64,000 nucleotides of DNA, taken from positions 79,313 through 143,312 of the forward strand of contig JBBRYB010000008.1 in the NCBI GenBank assembly GCA_038238115.1, written 5' to 3'. The position numbers were made by a program, and so were the translations under genes. The stretch comes from JBBRYB01 sp038238115. Lineage in GTDB: Bacteria > Actinomycetota > Actinomycetes > Propionibacteriales > Nocardioidaceae. The notes beneath the pieces are model-generated. The model saw nothing but the letters and a program-made list of their open reading frames with translations. It searched no databases and was not told the DNA's origin. The number at the start of each line of letters is the position of its first letter. Position 1 is the stretch's first letter. This document shows, piece by piece, positions 7,438 through 16,967 of this stretch.

Positions 7438-9918
7438 GTGCTCACAGCGGCTCAGCTGCACTCCCGTGGCCTCGAAGAGAGCAACGCCGGGCGCCACGCC
7501 AGTGGGCGGCGGATCCTGCGGCAGGCACTCGGGCGGGCGCACGACTCCGACGTACTGGCGAGGATTCGGCTGAGTCTCGCGCATCTCGAGGCTGAGTTCG
7601 GCAGCGCCGACTACGGCTTGGATCTGTGCGCCAGCACCCTCGAACTGGACGGAGTCTCCAAGCAGGTGAGGGGGCTTGTGTACTCCCAGCTCGGTCTCCT
7701 CCAGATGCGCGCCGGCAACTCCGCGCAGGCGCTTCCGGCGTTCGCGGAAGCCATCCGGTTGCTGGACTCGTCCGCTGAGCCGCTCGCTACGGTCCACATG
7801 AACCGCGGGCTCCTCTACCTTCAGCGCGGCAGCCTCCAACAGGCGACTCATGACCTTGAGCTGGCGCTTTGGCACGCTCGTCGGGGCGAACTGGCCCTGC
7901 TCACCGCCAAGGCCCAGCACAACCTCGGATACGTGAGGCTTCTTGCCGGCGACTTGATCTCGGCGCTGTCGATGATGGAAGCCGCACGTCCTTCCTGGGC
8001 GCTCTCACCGGTCTATGCGGCGACGTGTGACCAGGACCGTGCCGAGGTGCTGCTCGCCGCCGGGATGACTCAAGACGCCGCGACCGCACTCGAGGCGGCT
8101 GCCCGCTCCTTCGGCCAGCGGCGCCTGCGCCAGCGGCAGGCCGAGGCGGAGTTCGTGCTGGCTCGTCTGCTTCTGCTCGACGAGCCGAGTCGTGCGCGCA
8201 CGGTGGCGCGGCGCGCCTGCAGAAGGTTCGGGTCGCGTGGCAGTCCCGCATGGGCGGTGCGCGCCGATGCGGTCGCCCTGGCAGCGGAACTGGCGGTGGA
8301 TGGCGCGTCCGCAGACGTGCTCCGCCGCATCGACGACGTTGCCACACAGCTGCGCCGACTCGGACTTCGCCATGAGGCATCGGCCCTGTCCCTGCACGCT
8401 GCCGCGGCGCTTCTGCGTCGCGACGATCTAGCCGAGGTTCGCGAACGGGTCAGGAGTGCCCGGATAGGGCCGCGTGCCCCGCTGACTTCGCGGTTGCTCG
8501 ACAGGGAGGTGCGCTGCTGCCTGGCGCGGCGGCAGGGCCGGCGCTCGGACGCCTTACGACACCTCCGCCAAGGGCTGGCCGACCTTCATGCGTGGCAGTC
8601 GTCGTACGGCAGCCTCGACCTGCAGAGCTCGCTGGTCGGTCACGGTCGGCGCCTCGCCGACCAGGGCATGGCCCTCGCCATCGACGACGGCCGTCCCGGG
8701 GTGGTCTTCGAATGGTCGGAGCGGGCCCGCGCGCTCGCCAGCCGGATCCCCCCGGTGCGGCCGCCGGACGATGTCGAAGCCGCTGTCCAGCTGTCGGACC
8801 TGAGGCGGCTGCGGATGCAGATCAGCGCGGCGCAGGCGCGAGGCCAGGTGCCTCCTTCGCTGCACGTCCAGGCAGCGGAGTTGAGTGCTCGCATCAGGCA
8901 GCGGGCGTGGTACGACGAGGGGTCGGGTGCTGTGACCGAACCGGTTGAGCTGGACACGGTGGTGGATGCGCTCGATGCGGCGGACGGGGCGTTGATCAGC
9001 TATCTCGCCGTCGACGGCCAGCTGCACGCGCTCGTCGCGTCCGCCCAGCGGTCGACGGTCGTCGCGCTTGGTGCGCTGGCCGACGTCCGTGGTCAGCTGA
9101 ACGGCATGCAGGCCGACCTCGACATGGCCGCCGCTGACCTTCCCGGAGCGATGCGATCGGTGATCATGGCCTCGTTGGCGAAGCGACTTGGTCAGCTGAA
9201 CGAGGCGCTCGTCGTACCGCTGCGGGAAGCCTGGGAAGGCCAGCGGCTCGTCGTCGTGCCTGCCGGATCGCTGGCGGGGGTGCCGTGGACGATGCTGCCC
9301 GGCCTGACAGGCTTGCCGCTGACGGTGCCACGATCGGCCTCTTCGTGGCTGGCTGCGCGGGAAGGTCGGGCGGCCAGCCGCACCGCAGGCTTCGTCGCAG
9401 GACCAGGCGTCGACCGCGCCGTCGACGAGGTGGTCACCGCGAGCCTGGCCTGGGGTTCCACGACCTCACTGCTCGGGTCGGACGCCCGAGCCGCCGCGGT
9501 AGGAGAGCTCGCTTCACGAGTCGATGTCTTCCACGTGGCCGCTCACGGTCGGCACTCGGCGGACAACCCGCTGTTCTCGGGGCTGGAGCTCGCCGACGGA
9601 CCGTGGTTCGGCTACGACATCGACCGGCTCGACGCGATCCCTTCGACCGTCATCTTGTCCGCATGTGAGCTTGGCCGCTCGTCGGTGCGGTGGGGTGAGG
9701 AGACCATCGGGATGACCGTCGCCTGGCTGCATGCGGGTGCCCGATGCGTCATTGCGTCACCAGCGATCGTTCGTGACGAGGCAGCAGGTCAGCTGCTGTC
9801 GGCCACCCATGCGCGTCTGGCGGTGGGGGTGGAGCCGAGCCAGGCGCTGGCCGAGGCAACGGCGGATGTCGATGCTGACGCTCCCTCGCCCTTTATGTGC
9901 TTCGGCGCCGGCTGGTGA
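7438..9918 (+). CDS. TPR-CHAT domain caspase-like protease
   Basis: 826 aa. The N-terminal half is a run of TPR-like helical hairpins (for example QVRGLVYSQLGLLQMRAGN and ATVHMNRGLLYLQRG). The C-terminal third is a CHAT domain (caspase HetF associated with TPRs), with the predicted catalytic His703 in HVAAHG and Cys743 in LSACELG, and an intact end (SPFMCFGAGW). Family knowledge: CHAT proteins are caspase-fold cysteine peptidases used in signalling and conflict systems. No signal peptide. The GTG start lies 4 nt after the subtilisin stop, so the genes are co-transcribed. The target is unknown; the neighbouring subtilisin or the accessory protein are obvious candidates. Confidence 0.88.
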   Translation: MLTAAQLHSRGLEESNAGRHASGRRILRQALGRAHDSDVLARIRLSLAHLEAEFGSADYGLDLCASTLELDGVSKQVRGLVYSQLGLLQMRAGNSAQALPAFAEAIRLLDSSAEPLATVHMNRGLLYLQRGSLQQATHDLELALWHARRGELALLTAKAQHNLGYVRLLAGDLISALSMMEAARPSWALSPVYAATCDQDRAEVLLAAGMTQDAATALEAAARSFGQRRLRQRQAEAEFVLARLLLLDEPSRARTVARRACRRFGSRGSPAWAVRADAVALAAELAVDGASADVLRRIDDVATQLRRLGLRHEASALSLHAAAALLRRDDLAEVRERVRSARIGPRAPLTSRLLDREVRCCLARRQGRRSDALRHLRQGLADLHAWQSSYGSLDLQSSLVGHGRRLADQGMALAIDDGRPGVVFEWSERARALASRIPPVRPPDDVEAAVQLSDLRRLRMQISAAQARGQVPPSLHVQAAELSARIRQRAWYDEGSGAVTEPVELDTVVDALDAADGALISYLAVDGQLHALVASAQRSTVVALGALADVRGQLNGMQADLDMAAADLPGAMRSVIMASLAKRLGQLNEALVVPLREAWEGQRLVVVPAGSLAGVPWTMLPGLTGLPLTVPRSASSWLAAREGRAASRTAGFVAGPGVDRAVDEVVTASLAWGSTTSLLGSDARAAAVGELASRVDVFHVAAHGRHSADNPLFSGLELADGPWFGYDIDRLDAIPSTVILSACELGRSSVRWGEETIGMTVAWLHAGARCVIASPAIVRDEAAGQLLSATHARLAVGVEPSQALAEATADVDADAPSPFMCFGAGW

Positions 9919-9938
9919 CGGTCAGTCGGAAGAGCCGG

Positions 9939-10107
9939 CGGCCGGAACAGTTTGGCGCCTCGGCCGGAAGAACTGGCGCGTCGGCCGGATCAGTTGGCGC
10001 GTCGGCCGGAACAGTTGGCGCCTCGGCCGGATCGGTTGGCGCGTCGGCCGGAACAGTTGGCGCGTCGGCCGGAAGGACTGGCGCTTCGGCGGGATCGCTA
10101 GGGTCTG
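9939..10107 (+). repeat. 21-bp tandem array, eight units, between CHAT and acetyltransferase genes
   Basis: The consensus unit is CGGCCGGAACAGTTGGCGCGT. Unit 1 (9939-9960) has one extra T, units 2-7 are 21 nt each, and unit 8 (10087-10107) is degenerate and contains the TAGGGT -10 box of the next gene. Units alternate at the positions reading GAACAG or GATCAG and GCGCGT or GCGCCT. The array is non-coding on my reading, although one frame is open and reads GASAGxx repeats into the acetyltransferase. Confidence 0.92.
10099..10104 (+). promoter_or_regulatory. -10 element (TAGGGT) of the acetyltransferase
   Basis: TAGGGT ends 8 nt before the ATG at 10113, which fits a leaderless or nearly leaderless transcript. 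It is embedded in the last, degenerate unit of the 21-bp array, so each upstream unit could lie in the -35 region or beyond it. Confidence 0.45.
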
Positions 10108-10112
10108 GGGCC

Positions 10113-11270
10113 ATGGAGACGAGGTCACTCGAACCGGCTGACATCGGGCGGTCGTTCGACATCCGCACCCGCGCGTTCGGCACGCCGCCCGAGGACGCCC
10201 GCGCCGGTTGGGAGGCCGACGTACGCCACGCTATCGACGAGCGGCGCGTCATCGCGGTCTACGACGCGGACCTGCTGGTGGCGCGCGCGTTGATCAGGCC
10301 CTTCCGACAGTGGTGGCACGGCCGGGACCTCGCGATGGCGGGCGTTGCCGGCGTCGTCGTGTCACCGGAGTACCGCGGCAGGGGCGTCGGCAGCGCACTC
10401 ATGCGGGGCGTGATTGAGCGAGGACGAGAGCTCGGCTATCTGCTGTCGGTGCTTTACCCCGCGACGGTGCCGGTCTATCGCGAGCGTGGCTGGGAGATTG
10501 CTGGGGTGCAGAACCGCGTCACGATCGAGGCGCGGCTGCTGCGTGATCTCCGCGGCGGCGCCGTCACCGTGCGCGAGACCGGGCCGGGCGACGCGGGCGA
10601 AATGGTGGAGCTGATGAGCCGCCACTACACCTCGGCACGTGCGAGTGGACCAAAGTCCGCTACCGAGGGCGAAATGAGGCATGACCTCGACGACTCGTCG
10701 GTCTTCGCCTACCGCGCCGAGGGCGGGTTCGTCGTCTACGGCTGGGAGGGATCCGACCTGGTCGTCTACCAGCTGCTCGCCGACTGCGCCGAAACGGCGC
10801 GGGCTCTCTGGGCGGTCGTCGGATCGGGTTCGTCCATCGCCAAGCACGTGCACGCCTACATCGCCCCCGATGATCCCCTGCACCAGCTGCTGGGTGAGAC
10901 GGTGTCCACGGATACCAAGCAGTCCCGATGGATGCTGCGCTGTCTCGACGTGCGGGAGGCGCTCGGCGGACGCGGGTTTCCGGCGGGCGTCGACATCGAC
11001 GTCCCGGTCGTCATCGCGGACCACGACGTGTCCCAGAACTGCCTCGCGGGTCGCCTGCGCGTGGCTGACGGGGCCGGTGAGTTCTGCCCTGCGGAAGCGG
11101 AGGCGGGTGCGGTGCGGCTGGGCGCCAACGGTCTGGCCGCGTTGTATGCCGGAGCGCCGATGAGCACGCTCGTCACGTCAGGTCTGGCGTCGGGTGGCGA
11201 CGAGCTGGTGCATGCCCAGTTGGATGCCGCCTTCGGCTGCCGGGCGCCCTACCTGCTCGAGTACTTCTGA
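10113..11270 (+). CDS. Eis-like GNAT N-acetyltransferase
   Basis: 385 aa. The N-terminal GNAT domain carries the acetyl-CoA motif VVVSPEYRGRGVGSALM and a tyrosine in YPATVPVYRERGW that matches the catalytic Tyr of Eis. A second GNAT-like domain and a C-terminal SCP2-like domain follow, and the chain ends in an aromatic residue (LLEYF), as Eis enzymes do, where the terminal carboxylate takes part in catalysis. Eis-type enzymes acetylate amines of aminoglycosides, lysines or polyamines; the substrate here is unknown. ATG 10113 is chosen because a -10 box lies 8 nt upstream; reading further upstream would add the tandem-repeat peptide. Confidence 0.9.
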   Translation: METRSLEPADIGRSFDIRTRAFGTPPEDARAGWEADVRHAIDERRVIAVYDADLLVARALIRPFRQWWHGRDLAMAGVAGVVVSPEYRGRGVGSALMRGVIERGRELGYLLSVLYPATVPVYRERGWEIAGVQNRVTIEARLLRDLRGGAVTVRETGPGDAGEMVELMSRHYTSARASGPKSATEGEMRHDLDDSSVFAYRAEGGFVVYGWEGSDLVVYQLLADCAETARALWAVVGSGSSIAKHVHAYIAPDDPLHQLLGETVSTDTKQSRWMLRCLDVREALGGRGFPAGVDIDVPVVIADHDVSQNCLAGRLRVADGAGEFCPAEAEAGAVRLGANGLAALYAGAPMSTLVTSGLASGGDELVHAQLDAAFGCRAPYLLEYF

Positions 11271-11439
11271 TCCGGACGCCGGGAAGGCCGCAAGACTGAC
11301 GGCAGCGATTTCGCCGGAACTGGGGCGGGCGCGCGGGTCCCGCTGCGTGGTCGTGGGCTGACGCGGGATGCTGAACGGGCGTCGCGGGCCCACGCGACGG
11401 GCACCCATACAGACGCGGCAATACCCCGGCCTTCGCCAC

Positions 11440-11445
11440 TAAGGT
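11440..11445 (+). promoter_or_regulatory. -10 element (TAAGGT) of the metallophosphatase gene
   Basis: TAAGGT ends 6 nt before the ATG at 11452, predicting a leaderless transcript; no Shine-Dalgarno sequence is present. Confidence 0.45.
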
Positions 11446-11451
11446 CAACGG

Positions 11452-12240
11452 ATGGTCTTCGTGACAAGCGACCCGCACGGGCACGTGGAGGTGTTGCTCG
11501 AAGCCCTCCGGGACGTCCACCTCGTCGACCGCCACGCGAACTGGGCGGGCGGCGATGCCACGCTGTGGTGCCTCGGCGACCTGATGGACCGCGGGCCCGA
11601 CGGCATCGGCGTCGTCGACCTGCTGATGAGACTCCAGCGCCAGGCCGAGGAGGCCGGCGGCACCGTCGGAACCGTGCTCGGCAACCACGACGTACTCGCG
11701 CTCGGGGTCCATCGGTTCGGCGCGCGGAACGGCACCGATGAGCAGGTGCTGTCGCTGGTCGTGACCTGGCAGCGCAACGGCGGCCGTGACGAGGACCAGG
11801 CCGCACTGACCGACGACCACATCGAGTGGCTCACCGCCTTGCCGGCGCTCGCGGAAGAGGAGGGCCACCTCCTGATGCACTCTGACACCACCGAATACCT
11901 GACGTACGGCAGCGACATTCAGACGGTCAACCGCGCCTTCATCGACGTACTGCGAAGCGACGACCTCGACCGCTGGTGGGACTGCATGCACGTGATGTTC
12001 GACCGTTACGCCTTCGCCCAGCGCACTGGTTTCGGCGAGGCACGGCGGATGATGGACGTCCTGGGCGTACGTCGGCTGGTCCACGGCCACAGCATCATCG
12101 CCGACCTTCGAGGCGTCGAGCCGGCCGAGGTGTCGGCGCCTTTGCTCTATGCGCACGGACAGGTCCTGGCCATAGACGGTGGTATCTACGCGGGCGGCCC
12201 CTGTCTCGTCGTCGACCTTGACACCTGGCCCGACTCGTGA
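11452..12240 (+). CDS. Calcineurin-like metallophosphoesterase
   Basis: 262 aa, soluble. The metal-binding signature is complete: SDPHGH at the N-terminus, GDLMDRGPD, GNHD and a C-terminal HGHS. This is the layout of PPP-type serine/threonine or diadenosine tetraphosphate phosphatases. Substrate unknown. It is monocistronic by position, with its own leaderless promoter and a 143-nt gap before ftsK. Confidence 0.9.
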   Translation: MVFVTSDPHGHVEVLLEALRDVHLVDRHANWAGGDATLWCLGDLMDRGPDGIGVVDLLMRLQRQAEEAGGTVGTVLGNHDVLALGVHRFGARNGTDEQVLSLVVTWQRNGGRDEDQAALTDDHIEWLTALPALAEEEGHLLMHSDTTEYLTYGSDIQTVNRAFIDVLRSDDLDRWWDCMHVMFDRYAFAQRTGFGEARRMMDVLGVRRLVHGHSIIADLRGVEPAEVSAPLLYAHGQVLAIDGGIYAGGPCLVVDLDTWPDS

Positions 12241-12370
12241 ATCCTCCCGCGGTGTCGGTCGCCTCGGAGGGAAGCCCGGTTTTTCGGCGTCGGGCAGGCC
12301 CGACTGCGACGGTCCTGGCGGCGGACGGGTGAGCTGGCGTGTTACACGTGAGACTGATGTGACTATCGCG

Positions 12371-12376
12371 TAGCCT
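12371..12376 (+). promoter_or_regulatory. -10 element (TAGCCT) of ftsK
   Basis: TAGCCT lies 7 nt before the ATG at 12384, again suggesting a leaderless transcript. Confidence 0.45.
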
Positions 12377-12383
12377 TCGGAGC

Positions 12384-14918
12384 ATGGCGACCCGAACGTC
12401 TTCCCCGTCGGGGTCGCGAAGCAGGAAGTCGCGATCCGGCACGTCTCGGAGCCAGTCCCGACGATCGTCGTCGGCCTCGAAGGGCAGAAGTGGGAGCTCC
12501 CGCTCGACGTCGTCGAAGCGCCGCACCCGGCCTGGCCCGCTGCCGCGGCTTGCGATCAAGCTCGTGGTTGGACTCGGCCGCGGGCTGAAGGCGCTGTGGC
12601 TGGGGGTCGCCCACCTGATCGGCGCCGTCGTACGACGCATCGGCTCGACCGCTCGTGACCTCGAACCCGAACATCGACGCGACGGAGTCGGGCTCGGACT
12701 GGTGGGGCTCGCCATCATCGTGAGCGCCGCACAGTGGTGGCGTCTGCCCGGCGCGGTGGGCGATGGCCTGCGGGCAATCGTCGAAGGCTCGGTCGGGATC
12801 GCGGCGTACGCCGTACCCCTGCTGCTGCTTGTCGGCGCCTGGCAGCTCATGCGCAAGCCGATGGCCGAGCGGCCGTCGGGGCGACCCTTCATCGGGTGGG
12901 CGGCGGTGGCGCTCGGTGTGCTTGGCCTGGTCCACATCCAGCACGGACTGCCGCGGCCGGATCCCGCCCACGGCGGGATGTCAGCCGTGCGCGAGGCAGG
13001 CGGTGCGGTGGGCTATATCAGCTCGGCGCTGGTGGCAGACCTGTTCCGGAGCACGATCATCGCCATCCCGCTGCTGGTGCTGTTGACGTTGTTCGGCCTA
13101 CTCGTGGTCACCGCTACCCCCGTCTACCAGATCCCGAACCGGCTGCGGGCTCTGCGTGACAAGCTGCTCGGTCGGAGCGGCGGTCTGCCGGACGCTCAGT
13201 CGGAAGGCGAGCCGGCGGGGACCGAGACATCCGGACCACCCGAGCCCTTACAGCCGCTCACCCGGCACCGACCGCGCCGAAGGGTCGCCACCATGACCGG
13301 CGACGAGACGACCGGCGTCACCCCGGCGGACCCCAGCGTGCTCGAGAGCCGCGAGATCTCCAGGCGAGACCAGGCTCCTGACGACGGCCCGCTCGAACCA
13401 CCGCCGCACACCCCGCTGCCCCAGCGGGTCGAACAGCTCAGCCTGTCCGGCGACATCAGCTACACCCTCCCTGGCAATGACGTGCTGAAGCCCGGCAGCG
13501 TGCACAAGGCAAGGTCGCAGGCGTCCGACGAGATTGTTGACCGCCTCACCGAGGTGCTCGACCAGTTCGGCATCGACGCCCAGATCACCGGCTACACCAG
13601 GGGGCCGACGGTGACCCGCTACGAGGTCGAGCTCGGCCCGGCGGTCAAGGTCGAGAAGGTGACCGCGCTCAGCAAGAACATCGCCTATGCCGTCGCCAGC
13701 GCCGACGTACGGATCCTGTCACCCATCCCCGGCAAGTCGGCCATCGGCGTCGAGATCCCGAACGTCGACGCCGAGATCGTCTCCCTCGGTGACGTGCTCC
13801 GCGCGGCTCAGGCGCGCGGCGATCAACACCCGATGGTGGTCGGGCTGGGCAAGGACGTCGAGGGCGGCTTCGTCGTGGCCAACCTGGCGAAGATGCCGCA
13901 CCTGCTTGTGGCGGGCGCTACCGGTTCGGGCAAGTCGAGCTTCATCAACTCGATGATCTCGGCGCTGCTCATGCGCGCGACCCCCGACGAGCTGCGCATG
14001 ATCATGGTCGATCCCAAGCGGGTCGAGCTGACGGCATACGAAGGGATCCCGCACCTCATCACACCGATCATCACGAACCCCAAGAAGGCAGCCGAGGCAC
14101 TGCAGTGGGTGGTTCGGGAGATGGACCAAAGGTATGACGACCTGGCCAACTTCGGCTTCCGCCACGTCGACGATTTCAACAAGGCGGTGCGGGCGGGCAC
14201 GCTGCAGGCGCCGCCGGGCAGCGAGCGCGTCCTCGCGCCGTACCCCTATCTTCTCGTGGTCGTCGACGAGCTCGCCGACCTGATGATGGTGGCACCTCGC
14301 GACGTGGAAGATGCGATCGTCCGGATCACCCAGCTCGCCCGCGCCGCGGGCATCCACCTCGTTCTTGCTACCCAGCGGCCCTCCGTCGACGTCGTCACCG
14401 GCCTGATCAAGGCCAACGTCCCGAGTCGGCTGGCGTTCGCCACGTCGTCTCTCGCCGACAGCCGGGTGATCTTGGACCAGCCGGGCGCCGAGAAGCTCGT
14501 CGGCAAGGGCGACATGCTGTTCCTCCCGATGGGGGTCAGCAAGCCGACCCGGGTGCAGGGCGCCTGGGTCACCGAGCAGGAGATCAGACAGGTCGTCGAG
14601 CACTGCAGGGAGCAGCTGCAGCCGACGTACTGCGACGACGTCACGGCACCGCAGCAGGCCAAGCGTGAGCTCGACGACGACATCGGTGGCGACCTCGAGC
14701 TCGTCATCCAGGCTGTCGAGCTGGTCGTGTCGACCCAGTTCGGCTCCACGTCGATGCTCCAGCGCAAGCTGCGCGTCGGCTTCGCCAAGGCCGGGCGGCT
14801 CATGGACATCCTCGAGAGCCGCGGAGTCGTCGGCCCGTCGGAGGGCTCCAAGGCTCGGGACGTGCTGATCAAACCCGACGAGCTCGACGACGTGATCGTG
14901 ACACTTCAGGGGCAATGA
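12384..14918 (+). CDS. ftsK: DNA translocase FtsK
   Basis: 844 aa. A Ser/Arg/Lys-rich N-terminus is followed by about four membrane spans, a polar linker, the FtsK motor with Walker A GATGSGKS (residues 511-518) and a Walker B region around LLVVVDELADL, and a C-terminal gamma winged helix (QFGSTSMLQRKLRVGFAKAG) that reads KOPS-type sequences. It sits at the septum and pumps chromosome termini and resolves dimers. Overlaps the next gene by ATGA. Unlike the Glu/Pro-rich versions of proteobacteria the linker is short, which is normal in actinobacteria. Confidence 0.96.
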   Translation: MATRTSSPSGSRSRKSRSGTSRSQSRRSSSASKGRSGSSRSTSSKRRTRPGPLPRLAIKLVVGLGRGLKALWLGVAHLIGAVVRRIGSTARDLEPEHRRDGVGLGLVGLAIIVSAAQWWRLPGAVGDGLRAIVEGSVGIAAYAVPLLLLVGAWQLMRKPMAERPSGRPFIGWAAVALGVLGLVHIQHGLPRPDPAHGGMSAVREAGGAVGYISSALVADLFRSTIIAIPLLVLLTLFGLLVVTATPVYQIPNRLRALRDKLLGRSGGLPDAQSEGEPAGTETSGPPEPLQPLTRHRPRRRVATMTGDETTGVTPADPSVLESREISRRDQAPDDGPLEPPPHTPLPQRVEQLSLSGDISYTLPGNDVLKPGSVHKARSQASDEIVDRLTEVLDQFGIDAQITGYTRGPTVTRYEVELGPAVKVEKVTALSKNIAYAVASADVRILSPIPGKSAIGVEIPNVDAEIVSLGDVLRAAQARGDQHPMVVGLGKDVEGGFVVANLAKMPHLLVAGATGSGKSSFINSMISALLMRATPDELRMIMVDPKRVELTAYEGIPHLITPIITNPKKAAEALQWVVREMDQRYDDLANFGFRHVDDFNKAVRAGTLQAPPGSERVLAPYPYLLVVVDELADLMMVAPRDVEDAIVRITQLARAAGIHLVLATQRPSVDVVTGLIKANVPSRLAFATSSLADSRVILDQPGAEKLVGKGDMLFLPMGVSKPTRVQGAWVTEQEIRQVVEHCREQLQPTYCDDVTAPQQAKRELDDDIGGDLELVIQAVELVVSTQFGSTSMLQRKLRVGFAKAGRLMDILESRGVVGPSEGSKARDVLIKPDELDDVIVTLQGQ

Positions 14919-16666
14919 TGGGGGCTCGGGAGCTGGTGGTACGCCGCCGGGCAGGTCTGATGGCGGTGGTGGCGGCCGCGGCCGCCGGGTTAGCGGCCGC
15001 GTATGCCTGGCGCTTCAGTCAGGACGGGTCAGGCGTGGCCCTCCTGGTGGCGATCGCGCTGGGCGCCGTCGCCGTCGGCCATGGGCTGGCGTGTGTCGAC
15101 GCGCGGACTCCGCTTCTCGTCGCCGACGCGACCGGCCTGCGCATCCGGCTCGGCGCCGCCTGGACCGGGCTGCCATGGAGATCGGTCGAGCGTGTCGACG
15201 TCACAGAGCGTGGACGCGTCGCCGACGGGCATGTGGTCGTCACCGTCACGGACGTGGCCGGAGAACTCGCCGGCTCGAGTCTTCGCTCCCGCATCGCGGC
15301 CGGCCTGAACCGGCGGTTGTACGACGCGCCGCTCGTCGTCCCCTTCGGGCTCACGACCAGCGTGTCGGTGGTCGACCTGGCCCGCTCCCTGGAACTGCTG
15401 GCCGATGGACGTGCTCCCGTCGTCGTACTCAGCGACACTGAGGACAAGCCCGTCCCGACCGTCGAGATCACCGGTCCCGTCAAGCGTCACGACGCCGAGG
15501 GATTCGCAGGCCCACTGCCCCCGGGTGCCGGCGTCTCGCGTGCAGCCGGTCCAGCCGGTGCGGCCCGTCGAGAGGAAGTGACGATCTCGGCCCGCACCCA
15601 GCACGCCACGCTCGGCGGGCTCGCCCTGTCCGACCCGGCCGACGACGAAGACACCAAGGCTCTCCCGGAGATGGAGCAGCTGCACCACCGGCCCGATCTG
15701 GAGGCCGTCAAGAGCAACCCCAGCGGCGTCGGCGACCCGAGCGCCGGCAACGTCTCGCTCATCATCGACGCCACCACGGACCTTTCCGCGCTGGCCATGC
15801 AGAGAGTTCGAGGCCGTGCCGATGGTGTCTCCGCGTCGAGCCTGTCCCAGGTGGCGGGTCACCTGCCTCACGATGAGCCTGCGGACACGGTCCTCGGGGG
15901 CGGGATATCGTGGGCGCGCGCCCGACTGGGCCTCAGCGTGGACCAGGTTGCCGAACGTACCCGCATCCGCCCCTACGTCATCGAGTCCATCGAGGCCGAC
16001 GACTTCGGGCCGTGTGGTGGCGACTTCTATGCCCGTGGCCACCTGCGGATGATCGCTCGGGTGCTCGGCCTGGACGCGGCACAGCTGGTGGCCGCCTATG
16101 ACGAGGTGTTCGCCACGTCGGAGGTGAACGCCCGCAAGGTGTTCGAGGTCGAGCTGGCGGCCGGCACGGGTGGGATGGTGCGCGGTGGCGAGTCAGGCGC
16201 CAACTGGGGAGCCCTGATCGCGGCTGTGCTCGTGCTAGTCCTGATCTGGGGGGTGGCACGGTACCTCACGGACACATCGGCCGCCATATCCGGCGGTAGC
16301 CCTCAGACCACGAGCGACGCGCCGGGGTCCAGGGCAGCCGCATCCCGCACTCCACCACCAGCGCAACCGCGCGAGGCGCACGTCAAGGTCTCGGCACAAG
16401 GCGGTGCGCCCCGGGTCGCCGTCACGGACGGCTCCGGGCACCAGGTCTTCGCCGGCGTGCTCCCCGACGGCAGCTCGAAGAAGCTCACCGGCGACGCGCC
16501 GCTGCGCGTCACGACGGGCGACGGCGGCATGGTGGCACTCAGCGTGAAGGGTCACAGACTCGGCCTGATGGGCCGTCCGGGCGAGAAGGCCCACGCCACG
16601 GTATCCGCCCACATCTCCCCAGCGTCCACAGCCTCCCCAGCCTCCACCGACAGCGCCCCCCACTAA
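14915..16666 (+). CDS. RodZ-like membrane protein with cytoplasmic HTH domain
   Basis: 583 aa. Two N-terminal membrane spans and a PH-like segment (residues about 70-170) are followed by a long disordered linker. A RodZ-type helix-turn-helix lies around residues 330-400 (SWARARLGLSVDQVAERTRI), then a single membrane span near residue 430 and an extracytoplasmic beta domain. RodZ links the cell-shape machinery to the membrane; the HTH here usually binds proteins rather than DNA. The extra N-terminal membrane/PH part makes it about 250 residues longer than plain RodZ proteins. It starts inside the ftsK stop, so the two genes are coupled. Confidence 0.8.
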   Translation: MMGARELVVRRRAGLMAVVAAAAAGLAAAYAWRFSQDGSGVALLVAIALGAVAVGHGLACVDARTPLLVADATGLRIRLGAAWTGLPWRSVERVDVTERGRVADGHVVVTVTDVAGELAGSSLRSRIAAGLNRRLYDAPLVVPFGLTTSVSVVDLARSLELLADGRAPVVVLSDTEDKPVPTVEITGPVKRHDAEGFAGPLPPGAGVSRAAGPAGAARREEVTISARTQHATLGGLALSDPADDEDTKALPEMEQLHHRPDLEAVKSNPSGVGDPSAGNVSLIIDATTDLSALAMQRVRGRADGVSASSLSQVAGHLPHDEPADTVLGGGISWARARLGLSVDQVAERTRIRPYVIESIEADDFGPCGGDFYARGHLRMIARVLGLDAAQLVAAYDEVFATSEVNARKVFEVELAAGTGGMVRGGESGANWGALIAAVLVLVLIWGVARYLTDTSAAISGGSPQTTSDAPGSRAAASRTPPPAQPREAHVKVSAQGGAPRVAVTDGSGHQVFAGVLPDGSSKKLTGDAPLRVTTGDGGMVALSVKGHRLGLMGRPGEKAHATVSAHISPASTASPASTDSAPH

Positions 16667-16967
16667 CCCCCCTTCCGTCGAGACGCCACCAACGGCACAG
16701 CTTTGTCGGCGTGTCGGCGCGGATGTGCCTGCGTCAACCGCTGGGTCCGGTGGGTGGGAGAGGCCATCAAACAGTGTCGAACGATTGGGGGAGCCGCTCA
16801 CCAGACGGCATACTGGCCTCACCCATGGACACGCTTCGTCGCTTCATCCCGCAACCAGCTGACCCATGCATCGACGCCCAACTGCATCCCGCCAGCTGCC
16901 CCAGCTGGTCCCTCCGGCCGCATGCACCACTGTCAGCCGGCCACACGCCGACAGAGCCGGGCCCTTG
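16667..16967. other. Intergenic region between the RodZ-like gene and rimO
   Basis: No gene is seen. A possible promoter, TTGGGG near 16784 and CATACT near 16808 with about 18 nt between, points towards rimO, but the match is weak. No strong hairpin was found. Confidence 0.4.

Noticed and set aside
9939..10107. CRISPR array
   Set aside because: Units are contiguous 21-mers without spacers and no cas gene is nearby.
9897..10112. N-terminal extension of the acetyltransferase through GASAGxx repeats
   Set aside because: The frame is open, but a -10 box lies 8 nt before ATG 10113, and the extension starts inside the CHAT gene. Kept as a possibility in the finding only.
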